64,000 bases of DNA from CAWHHZ01 sp963829355. Its GTDB lineage: Bacteria; Acidobacteriota; Thermoanaerobaculia; Gp7-AA8; JAHWKK01. The notes beneath the pieces were generated by a model. That model did no database searches, was not told the DNA's origin, and was given only the letters and a program-made list of their open reading frames with translations. Position numbers and translations under genes: made by a program. Where the stretch lies: contig CAWHHZ010000008.1 of the NCBI GenBank assembly GCA_963829355.1, positions 62,001 through 126,000 on the forward strand, given 5' to 3'. Below are positions 52,765 through 60,449 of this stretch, in pieces (within the stretch, counting starts at the first letter, position 1; every line of letters begins with the position of its first letter).

Positions 52765-53496
52765 ATGCGTTTATTGATCGTAGATGACGAACCGCTGGCT
52801 CGAATGCGAATTCGTGCACTCCTCTCCGAGGAAGTCGACGTAGAAGTCGTCGGCGAGGGGACCGATGGTCGCGAGGCAGTTTCACTCGTTCGCGAGTCGT
52901 CTCCGGACGTGCTCCTTCTCGACGTGCAGATGCCGCGAGGCAGCGGGTTCGACGTTCTTGATCGCCTGGGGGAAGCGCGTCCTCCCGTCATCATATTCAC
53001 AACGGCTCACTCCGAGTTCGGTGCGCGGGCCTTCGATTTCAGCGCGACCGATTACCTCGTCAAACCGTTCGATCGTCAACGCGTACGACAAGCACTCGAT
53101 CGCGCGCGCCGTCGCCTTGCTGGCGAGCCGGCGGAGCGTGGGGCAGTGTCCAGGGCGGCCTGGAAAGATCGGTTCGCGGTCCGAGTTCGTGGCCGGATCA
53201 TCTTTGTCCGGACCTCAGAAATCGTCTGGATCGGGGCCGAAGGCAACTACGTTCGACTCCATACCGCGACTGGATCGTATCTCGAACGCGATTCGATGAA
53301 GCACCTCGAGAGCTCGCTCGACCCGTCCTCATTTCTTCGTGTCCACAGATCGGCAATCGTCAGCGTCGAGCACATCGTATCGATCGACTCGACATCCGAC
53401 GGCTCGCTGCAGATCCAGATGTCCAGTGGTGAACGGGTGCCCCTGGGACCGAATTACCGAAAGAATCTTCAGGACCTCGCCGGTACTCGGTTCTGA
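52765..53496 (+). CDS. LytTR-family response regulator
   Basis: The 243-residue protein has a receiver (LLIVDDEPLARMR, phospho-Asp in VLLLDVQMPRG, Thr in IFTTAHSE, Lys in LVKPFD) and a LytTR domain (IVWIGAEGNYVRLHT, SSFLRVHRSAIVSVEHI). It lies at the centre of the mirrored ABC-M1 locus. Its 24-bp gap to the following small gene suggests they are co-transcribed, and it is the natural candidate regulator of both transporter units. Confidence 0.93.
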   Translation: MRLLIVDDEPLARMRIRALLSEEVDVEVVGEGTDGREAVSLVRESSPDVLLLDVQMPRGSGFDVLDRLGEARPPVIIFTTAHSEFGARAFDFSATDYLVKPFDRQRVRQALDRARRRLAGEPAERGAVSRAAWKDRFAVRVRGRIIFVRTSEIVWIGAEGNYVRLHTATGSYLERDSMKHLESSLDPSSFLRVHRSAIVSVEHIVSIDSTSDGSLQIQMSSGERVPLGPNYRKNLQDLAGTRF

Positions 53497-53519
53497 GTCA
53501 CGCCGCCCCAGGAGACAAC

Positions 53520-53837
53520 ATGATCGAGAACGAAACGACTGACCCTGTACCGATGATGATCACCTACCGGGCGAAAAAGGGCCACGAAGCTGCGCTTCTT
53601 CAGCTCGTGAGAAGCCACTGGCCCGTGATCAGAGATCTGGGGCTCGCCAGCACCACGCCGGCGCGCATATGGAAGACCACCGACCGCGACGGAAATGTCG
53701 CGTTCGTCGAGATGTTCGAGTGGCGCGACTCTTCGGCGCCGGACGTAGCTCACCAGACACCGGAGGTGATGGCGGTCTGGGAGCCGATGTCTGAGGTCAT
53801 GGAGAGCATCGAGATCGCGCAGGCCGAGCTGCTCTGA
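53520..53837 (+). CDS. Dimeric alpha-beta-barrel (ABM-like) protein
   Basis: The 105-residue protein starts MIENETTDPVPMMITYRAKKG and continues with the small ferredoxin-like fold of antibiotic-biosynthesis-monooxygenase-type proteins (VEMFEWRDSSAPDVAH, VMAVWEPMSEVME). Such domains form homodimers and serve as small oxygenases or ligand binders. It follows the regulator gene and precedes ATPase B. Whether it belongs to the transport system is unknown. Confidence 0.65.
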   Translation: MIENETTDPVPMMITYRAKKGHEAALLQLVRSHWPVIRDLGLASTTPARIWKTTDRDGNVAFVEMFEWRDSSAPDVAHQTPEVMAVWEPMSEVMESIEIAQAELL

Positions 53838-54203
53838 GAACGAAATCGCCGCTTTCGTATGGCTGGTAAGCGCTCCACTCTCTGGCCCTGCGTGAAACAA
53901 GGGAGACGGGTGATCACGCCCCCACGTCTTTTGCCGGGAGGCGTACGCACGAAACGGCCAAAGCGACGGGCTGTCCTGCAGAGCTGACTTCAGCCTCCCG
54001 CCCGTCCCATGGACGACTCTCTCGGGATGAGTCGATCCCCACGCGGTGCGGACTCTCACCTCACTCGCACCATCTACAACGAGCGGATCGCGAGGTTCGA
54101 AGCTTTTTGTCACATCGACAAGGCACCTTCGTCACCAATTCTCGAACCCTATGCAACGGCGTCCGTATCCCTCGAGACAAAGTGACCATCTCAGGGGAGA
54201 TCA
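53838..54203. other. Gap before ATPase B
   Basis: About 365 bp with no gene or repeat that I can support. It is the mirror equivalent of 51009-51441 and should hold the unit B promoter. Confidence 0.4.
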
Positions 54204-55139
54204 ATGGACGACACTGACTGGACGAACGGCATGGAGCTTCGGATCGAGCATCTATCCAAAACCTACGGGAATGGTGTGAGAGCGCTCGATGACGTCACCC
54301 TGACGATCCCCCGCGGGATGTATGGATTACTGGGACCGAATGGCGCCGGGAAGTCGACGCTGATGCGCACGATCGCGACACTTCAGGAGCCGGATCAAGG
54401 TGAGATCCACCTCGGGACGATCGATGTCGTTCGCCAGAAAGACGAGGTTCGGAAAACACTCGGGTACCTGCCACAGGAGTTCGGGGTGTACGCGAAGGTC
54501 AGCGCGATCTCCCTGCTCGACCACTTTGCAATCCTGAAGGGGATCACGAACCGTGGCGAAAGGAAGGACGTGGTCGAGGCGCTGTTGCGGCAGACGAACC
54601 TGTGGGGCGTCCGAAAGCAGAAACTCGGCGGCTACTCAGGCGGAATGAAGCAGCGCTTCGGCGTCGCCGTCGCTCTCATCGGGGACCCGAAGCTCCTCAT
54701 CGTCGACGAGCCGACGGCCGGACTCGATCCTGCCGAGCGAGTGCGCTTTCTCAATCTCCTCAGCGAGCTCGGAGAGAACAGCGTCGTCATTCTCTCGACG
54801 CACATCGTCGAGGACGTCTCCGAGTTGTGCACACGCATGGCGATCATCAGCCGTGGGCGGATCCTGCTCGAGACCGAGCCACTGCGTGCCGTCGCAGATC
54901 TGGAAGGGTCGATCTGGCGAGCGATCATCTCGCGCACCGATCTCAAGGCGATCGAGCGCGAGCAGGCGGTGATCTCCACAAAACTGCTCGCCGGCCGGAC
55001 AGTTGTCCACGTGTTCAGCAACACCAGCCCCGGCGCCGGTTTTGAGCCGGTCACCCCGGACCTCGAGGACGTGTACTTCAGCGCCATGACCGGACAGATC
55101 GGCCGGCTCGATGAGCCGTATACGGTAGTCATCTCATGA
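54204..55139 (+). CDS. ABC ATPase of unit B
   Basis: The intact 311-residue ATPase has LRIEHLSKTYGNGVRALDDV, Walker A GPNGAGKST (about residue 47), LQEPDQGEI, the YSGGM signature, Walker B LLIVDEPTAGLD and the switch His in ILSTHIVED. An AGGGGAGATCA site precedes the ATG. The C-terminal ~90 residues are conserved with the unit A copy. The permease-peptidase gene follows after 157 bp. Confidence 0.95.
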   Translation: MDDTDWTNGMELRIEHLSKTYGNGVRALDDVTLTIPRGMYGLLGPNGAGKSTLMRTIATLQEPDQGEIHLGTIDVVRQKDEVRKTLGYLPQEFGVYAKVSAISLLDHFAILKGITNRGERKDVVEALLRQTNLWGVRKQKLGGYSGGMKQRFGVAVALIGDPKLLIVDEPTAGLDPAERVRFLNLLSELGENSVVILSTHIVEDVSELCTRMAIISRGRILLETEPLRAVADLEGSIWRAIISRTDLKAIEREQAVISTKLLAGRTVVHVFSNTSPGAGFEPVTPDLEDVYFSAMTGQIGRLDEPYTVVIS

Positions 55140-55296
55140 TCAGCACGCGTCCGACAACTCATCTCGAGCCCAGCCCCAGCCGCGTCGGTGCGCTTCAGGG
55201 AAGCGTTCGCAAGCCAGCCATCGTACGAGCTCCCGCTACGCTGCACGATCCGGATGCAGCGGAATCTCGCGTGTCCGTCGCGGCGGAGGTGGTGCG

Positions 55297-58200
55297 ATGA
55301 GAAAGATGCTGGAGGTGTTCCGTTTCGAGCTTACCTACCAGTTGCGGCGTCTCTCGACGCTGGTCTATTTCGTCATCGTTCTCGGCCTCTGCATCATGCT
55401 CATGCAGGTGATGGCCGAGGAGGAAACGTACTTCAATGCGCCCTACGTCGTCACGGTTGCGGTGGTGGTGGGGAGCCTGCTCGCGCTGCTGATCGTCGCC
55501 GCCTTCGCCGGGGACGCCGCGACACGGGACATCGAAGAGCGGATGCACCCGCTCTTCTACAGCTCACCCGTGGGGAAGGGCGCGTATCTGAGCGGGCGCT
55601 TCCTGGGAGCATTCGTCGTCAGCGCACTCGTCTTCTCCGCTCTTCCTTTCGGTGCACTCGTGGCGACGTGGATGCCGGGAGTCGAGCCGGAGACACTCGC
55701 CCCCTTCAGCGTCTCGGTGTATGTCGTGCCGTACCTTCTCTTTGCGCTGCCGAACGCATTCGTCGCGACAGCCTTGATGTTCGGTCTCGCGACGCTCACG
55801 CGCCGGTCGATCGCGAGCTATGCAGGTGCCGCGTTTCTCTTCTTCTTCTCCATGGTGTGCGGAAAACTCGTGGCGCCGCAGGTTGGCTGGAGCGTCGGAA
55901 AGCTACTCGATCCGATAGGCTACGCGACTGTCTGGGAGTTGTGGTTGTCGCTGAATCCGATCCAGAAGAACACGTTCGTTCTGACCCTGGATATGGCGCT
56001 GCTCAGAAATCGTCTGCTCTGGATCGGTTTGGGACTGGCGGTTCTCGGTGTGACGTATGCCCGGTTTCGATTCGCACACGGAGCCGCCTCCCGGCGACGA
56101 ACATGGATTCGGCGGCAGCCGGCGGAGGTCGATGATCACGTCCGCCGGGAAGCCATCGCGGTACCGCCGACGAGACGAGTCTTCGACGTCTCGACCCGCG
56201 CGCGGCAACTGCTCACGATCACGACACGCTCGTTCCGCGACCTTCATACGAGCCGGGTGTGGTGGATCGTTCCCCTGGTGGTCATCTTCTTTTTGTTGAA
56301 TGCGCCGGAGCTGACGACGCTGGAGATGGGAACCCCCGGACCGATGACCACGGCACGCCTCCTGGGGTTCGTCAGTGGGGACGTGTCGGTGTTGCTGACG
56401 ATCCTGATCGCCCTGCTCGCCGGAGAGCTCGTCTGGCGCGAGCGCGACTCGCGTCTTCATCCGCTTACCGACGTCACTCCGGTACCTGGATGGATTCCGG
56501 TGGCGGGCAAGTTCCTCGCTCTCGCCCTGATGCTCGCCGTAACCCTCGGCATCTTCCTCCTCGCAGGCGTCTACCTGCAGACGGGCGTCGGTAGCGATCG
56601 AGTCGATCTGGCACTCTACGTTCAGGTCCTGTACGGACTCCAACTACCCGAATATCTGCTGATCGCCGCGCTTGCAATCGTGATTCACGTCGTGGTGAAT
56701 CAGAAGTACGTCGCGAACGCCATCCTCGTGCTCCTTCCCGTCGTGAGAGAACACATCGGAGTCGACAGGCTTCTGCTCTACGGCAGTCTTCCGAAATGGG
56801 GGCACTCAGCGATCTCCGGTTTTGGTCCGGGCGTCGAAGCACGACTCTGGTTTACTCTCTACTTCGGCGGATGGGCGCTGCTCTTTGTGGTGGTGAGTCA
56901 TCTCTTCTGGATCCGAGGCGAGGGAGGTGGCCTGAGGCGTAGAGGCGCGATCGCCCGGCGGCGCATGACGCGGGCGGCCGCCATGCTCGGCGCCGCCGGC
57001 CTTGCAACGATTGCCGGCGCCGGTGGCTTCATCCTCTACCAAACTTATATTCGGAACGAGTCTCCGTCGGCTGCCCGGATCGAGCAGCGGCGCGCGGAGT
57101 ACGAGCGTCGCTACGGGCACTACGCGTCCCTCCCCCAGCCGGTTCCAACGGGGACGAAGCTACAGGTCGATTTCTACCCCCGTCGAGGCGAGGCCATGAT
57201 TCGCGGGAGCTATCGTCTCGAGAATCGCAGCAACACGGCGATCGACGCGATCCATGTCGCCATCGCGGACGCGGCCAAAACGACCGTGGTGTCTTTCGAT
57301 CGCGCCTCACGCGCGACGCTTACCGACGACGCGATGGAGTACAGGATCTACGCGCTCGATCAGGCGCTTGAAGCGGGCGAGTCGCTGCGTATGGATTTCG
57401 AGGTCGGTATCGAGACCAATGTGTTCAGCGATTACGTCCTCCCTCCAGCCGTGCGGAATGGTTCGGTGATCACACACAAGCCGCGAGACGGTCAACATTG
57501 GCTGCCAATCATCGGATATCAGACGTTTCGGGAGCTCGACAGCGCCGTCCTGCGCAAGAAGTACGGACTTCCTGAACGCCCGCCTTACCCACATCTCGGT
57601 GACAACCCTGTCGGCAATGAGCAGAAGGGGTATGAACAGGTCCAGCTCGAGACGATCGTCGGCACCGACGCCGGTCAGATCGGCGTTGCCCCCGGGGAGT
57701 TGCGCCGAACGTGGACCGAGAATGGTCGCCGCTATACCCACTACGCCACCGACGCACCGATCAGCAACGCCTGGGCGATCACCTCTGCGGACTATGCGGT
57801 GCACCGCGCCGAGTGGACGTCACCGTCCGGCGAGACGGTCGACATCGAGATCTTTCACCACCCGACACACACGGCGAATCTCGAGCGAATGGAGCACAGC
57901 GCGAAGGCTTCGCTCGATTACAACACGAAGCAGTTCGGCCCGTACCCGTACCGACAGCTCCGGTTTGTGGAAACACCGAGCGCATCGTTCTGGCTGGGGA
58001 TGAGTGCGTACAGCGGTCTGATCACGTTCCAGGAGGGCTTCTCACTCCTTAGGCCCGAAGATGACTCGCGAGCGATCGATTTCCCGTTCGCCGTGGTAGC
58101 CCACGAAGTGGGACATCAGTGGTGGGGGCATCAGCTCACGCCGGCCCTCGTCGAAGGCGCGGCGTTTCTGGCGGAGAGTCTCTCCTGGTACAGCGGCATG

Positions 58201-58869
58201 CTCGTGGTGGAGGAGACCTTCGGCCGCGAGCATCTGCAGCGAATCCTCGACATGATGCGCGCGCAATACATGGGGCCGCACCAGCCGCGTGAGGTCCCGC
58301 TGCTTCGTGCCGTCGAGCAACTCGACGCCTATCGGGTGGGGCCGTTCGCGATGTACGCCCTGCGTGAAGCCGTCAGTGTCGACACTGTGAACGACGCACT
58401 GCGGAACCTGCTCGCGAAGTTCCCGCCGGGACGCGCACCGTACCCGACGACGCTCGACTTCTACGCGGAGCTGCGCACCGCGACTCCCCCCTCGATGCAC
58501 TGGCTTCTGAAGGATCTATTCGAAGAGATCACGTTCTGGGATCTTCGTGCGAAGGGCATGGAGGTCGAGAGGGCGGAGACCGGTGGTCATCGCGTGAAAT
58601 TCGAGGTGGAGGCTCAGAAGCTGAAGGGTGATGAAACAGGGACTGAGCGAGTCGTCCCCATGAACGATCCGGTCGAGGTGGTCTTCTACGACGGGGATGG
58701 CGATGCTGTCTACCGAAGGTCTCATCGCCTTCGCTCGGGAGCGCAGACGATCGAGGTCACCGTCGCTCGTCCTCCCGTGCGTGCGGCGCTCGATCCCGAC
58801 CACGAGTTGCTGGATCGGAACACGGACGACAACGCGGTCGCGATCGGCAACGGGGCTCGCAATGAGTGA
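55297..58869 (+). CDS. ABC-2 permease fused to M1-family aminopeptidase (unit B)
   Basis: The 1190-residue paralogue of the unit A fusion. Residues 1-~590 have about twelve membrane helices (start FELTYQLRRLSTLVYFV); from about 630 the M1 peptidase part follows, with VVAHEVGHQWWGHQL (HExxH, about residue 936), the Glu in AESLSWYS and DAYRVGPFAMYAL near residue 1010. The N-domain has tetra-peptide-binding loops like other M1 enzymes, less conserved than the catalytic part. The two units are clearly homologous but diverged over their full length, so the duplication is old. Confidence 0.94.
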   Translation: MRKMLEVFRFELTYQLRRLSTLVYFVIVLGLCIMLMQVMAEEETYFNAPYVVTVAVVVGSLLALLIVAAFAGDAATRDIEERMHPLFYSSPVGKGAYLSGRFLGAFVVSALVFSALPFGALVATWMPGVEPETLAPFSVSVYVVPYLLFALPNAFVATALMFGLATLTRRSIASYAGAAFLFFFSMVCGKLVAPQVGWSVGKLLDPIGYATVWELWLSLNPIQKNTFVLTLDMALLRNRLLWIGLGLAVLGVTYARFRFAHGAASRRRTWIRRQPAEVDDHVRREAIAVPPTRRVFDVSTRARQLLTITTRSFRDLHTSRVWWIVPLVVIFFLLNAPELTTLEMGTPGPMTTARLLGFVSGDVSVLLTILIALLAGELVWRERDSRLHPLTDVTPVPGWIPVAGKFLALALMLAVTLGIFLLAGVYLQTGVGSDRVDLALYVQVLYGLQLPEYLLIAALAIVIHVVVNQKYVANAILVLLPVVREHIGVDRLLLYGSLPKWGHSAISGFGPGVEARLWFTLYFGGWALLFVVVSHLFWIRGEGGGLRRRGAIARRRMTRAAAMLGAAGLATIAGAGGFILYQTYIRNESPSAARIEQRRAEYERRYGHYASLPQPVPTGTKLQVDFYPRRGEAMIRGSYRLENRSNTAIDAIHVAIADAAKTTVVSFDRASRATLTDDAMEYRIYALDQALEAGESLRMDFEVGIETNVFSDYVLPPAVRNGSVITHKPRDGQHWLPIIGYQTFRELDSAVLRKKYGLPERPPYPHLGDNPVGNEQKGYEQVQLETIVGTDAGQIGVAPGELRRTWTENGRRYTHYATDAPISNAWAITSADYAVHRAEWTSPSGETVDIEIFHHPTHTANLERMEHSAKASLDYNTKQFGPYPYRQLRFVETPSASFWLGMSAYSGLITFQEGFSLLRPEDDSRAIDFPFAVVAHEVGHQWWGHQLTPALVEGAAFLAESLSWYSGMLVVEETFGREHLQRILDMMRAQYMGPHQPREVPLLRAVEQLDAYRVGPFAMYALREAVSVDTVNDALRNLLAKFPPGRAPYPTTLDFYAELRTATPPSMHWLLKDLFEEITFWDLRAKGMEVERAETGGHRVKFEVEAQKLKGDETGTERVVPMNDPVEVVFYDGDGDAVYRRSHRLRSGAQTIEVTVARPPVRAALDPDHELLDRNTDDNAVAIGNGARNE

Positions 58870-58961
58870 TCGAAAGGACGAAGCCGAAGGTGCTCATTGG
58901 GTGACGCACCTCCCCGGCCTGCCTCGAAACCGGAACCGGCCGGGACGTTCGCGACGCGTCC

Positions 58962-59175
58962 TCACTCGAGCGCAAGCTCGATCGCCTTTTCCAGATCCTC
59001 GTCGCTTCCCGCGGCGACGCCAGCAATCGTTCGTGTGACTTCGACGTGAGGGATCAGACCCACCCGCTGAATTGACGTCCGTCGGCATGGCGGACATCCA
59101 TAGCGGTGAACATGATCAGATTCTCACCGGGCAGCCTCGTGAAGCTGACGTTCCCGTTGGAGCCGGAGGTCGATG
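58962..59175 (-). pseudogene. C-terminal fragment of an S41-family peptidase
   Basis: On the minus strand TSGSNGNVSFTRLPG and ENLIMFTAMDVRHADG are followed, after a frame change near 59061-59066 (one G missing), by GLIPHVEVTRTIAGVAAGSD and EDLEKAIELALE. This is the end of a C-terminal-processing-type serine protease. The catalytic parts are absent; upstream sequence is replaced by a LytTR fragment on the other strand. Confidence 0.8.
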
Positions 59176-59376
59176 ACCTCGATCGAGCGGCGGCTGACGA
59201 AGCCGTTCTATCGGATTCATCGTTCCACGATCGTCAATGCAGACGCCGTTCACGAGGTCGAAACCGATCGTGCCGGCACGACCGCGGTGATTCTCAAAGA
59301 CGGTACCCGACTCAGCTCGAGTACCTCCTACCGCGACAGCGTGGAGGCAATGCTGGAGGATTCAACTAGCTTCTGA
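59173..59376 (+). pseudogene. C-terminal half of a LytTR domain
   Basis: TSIERRLTKPFYRIHRSTIVNADAVHEVE is the middle of a LytTR DNA-binding domain, and the frame runs on to its normal end (SSTSYRDSVEAML). No receiver or N-terminal half is present; the sequence to the left is the S41 fragment. A small LytTR-only protein could be made from ATG 59173, but half a domain would not fold, so I treat it as a remnant. Confidence 0.75.
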
Positions 59377-59387
59377 GTGGCCGTAGA

Positions 59388-60312
59388 TAGGGGTAGGGAG
59401 AGGCCCTTAGTTAGGCCTCCCCCTCCCTCCGAACCGGACGTGCGGATCTCCCGCATCCGGCTCTCCGGTTGGTGAGTTACCTGCGATAGGGCTGTCGGAC
59501 GTTCGCGTGTTCTGCGCTGAGGATGAACAGACCGCGATCGGCAAAGAAGCGGTTGGGCCAGCGATAATGGTCGTGTCCTCGTCCACTGCGACGGCGGTGA
59601 GAGCGTCGGAACTTGCGTCTGCTCAGCACCGCCCGAAGGCGATACCGAACGTACTGATCAAGCTGCGTGAACGCACCGCGTGAGCTGTGTTTGAAGAACG
59701 CGAACCATCCTCGCAGGACCGTTGCCTCCTTTGACCCCTCTTTCGAGGGCTTCCAGCATGCGTTCGGTCCAGACTCGGGCTTCGACCCATGGCCATCGGC
59801 CTCGGATCTCTCCGCCGCGCTCTAGGTCTCCCACTGCTCGCGGTTGGTCTTGCTCTTGTCTGTCTGTCACGCATTCACCTTCCTGCCCTCCTTTGCTCCA
59901 CGCCCGTTACGACGCTTCCCAGCTCTTATGAGGGCTCTGACTTCCCGCCCACGGTCATCCGCCGCGGCGGGGGATCCCCGGTTCACTACACTCGAACTTC
60001 CTACCGTTCTGTCTCCAACCACACCCATGACTCCCTCGGTCGCTTTCTCTTCACGCTCTTTCCCTCAGCGCCAGGGCTCTCCCTTAGGGCCGTTTCCCGT
60101 CTGCACCCACCGGGTCTTCGGGCTTCGGACAAACCCCGCAGCCTCGCCAGTCATAAATGCCGAATCGAGTTTCTCTCGTACGGACCGGTAGTTCACCTCC
60201 AGTTGCTCTCCACCCCGCCTTACGGCGACGCAGTTACTTTCGGTTGTCAGCCAGTGAGCGGCTGGCTGGAAGGGACTCTCACCCTTCTGTTCAAGTGCGC
60301 TCCCGAGCGCAC
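59388..60312 (-). mobile_element. Group II intron, internally deleted copy
   Basis: Reading leftward: 5' end GTGCGC at 60312, about 450 nt of 5' RNA and the first ~49 codons of the RT (nearly identical to copy 1), then an abrupt joint near 59722 to the maturase end: WFAFFKHSSRGAFTQLDQYV and RWPNRFFADRGLFILSAEHA, closing VRQPYRR. After the stop follow domain V (GAGCCGGATGCGGGAGATCC ... near 59425-59463) and a domain VI hairpin (GAGGCC/GGGCCTC), ending near 59388. So this copy keeps both RNA ends but lost the RT core; it could splice only with help in trans. Confidence 0.9.
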
Positions 60313-60316
60313 GGGG

Positions 60317-60429
60317 TCGGACGTCCTCGTCCGATGAGTCCCGGCGTCCTCGCCGAGGACCTCATGCTGCGCAGCGCCAACTTACGCGGAGCCGGGGACG
60401 GCTTCGCGCCATCGGACGGGGACGTCCGA
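60317..60429. repeat. Cluster of GTCCTC/GTCCCC-loop hairpins beside the intron
   Basis: TCGGAC-GTCCTC-GTCCGA (60317-60334) touches the intron 5' end with CCCC between, just as in copy 1. GCC-GGGGAC-GGC (60391-60402) and TCGGAC-GGGGAC-GTCCGA (60412-60429) follow; the last has the same stem as the first with the complementary loop. Confidence 0.78.
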
Positions 60430-60449
60430 CCCCCACTGCGGGCTGCACC

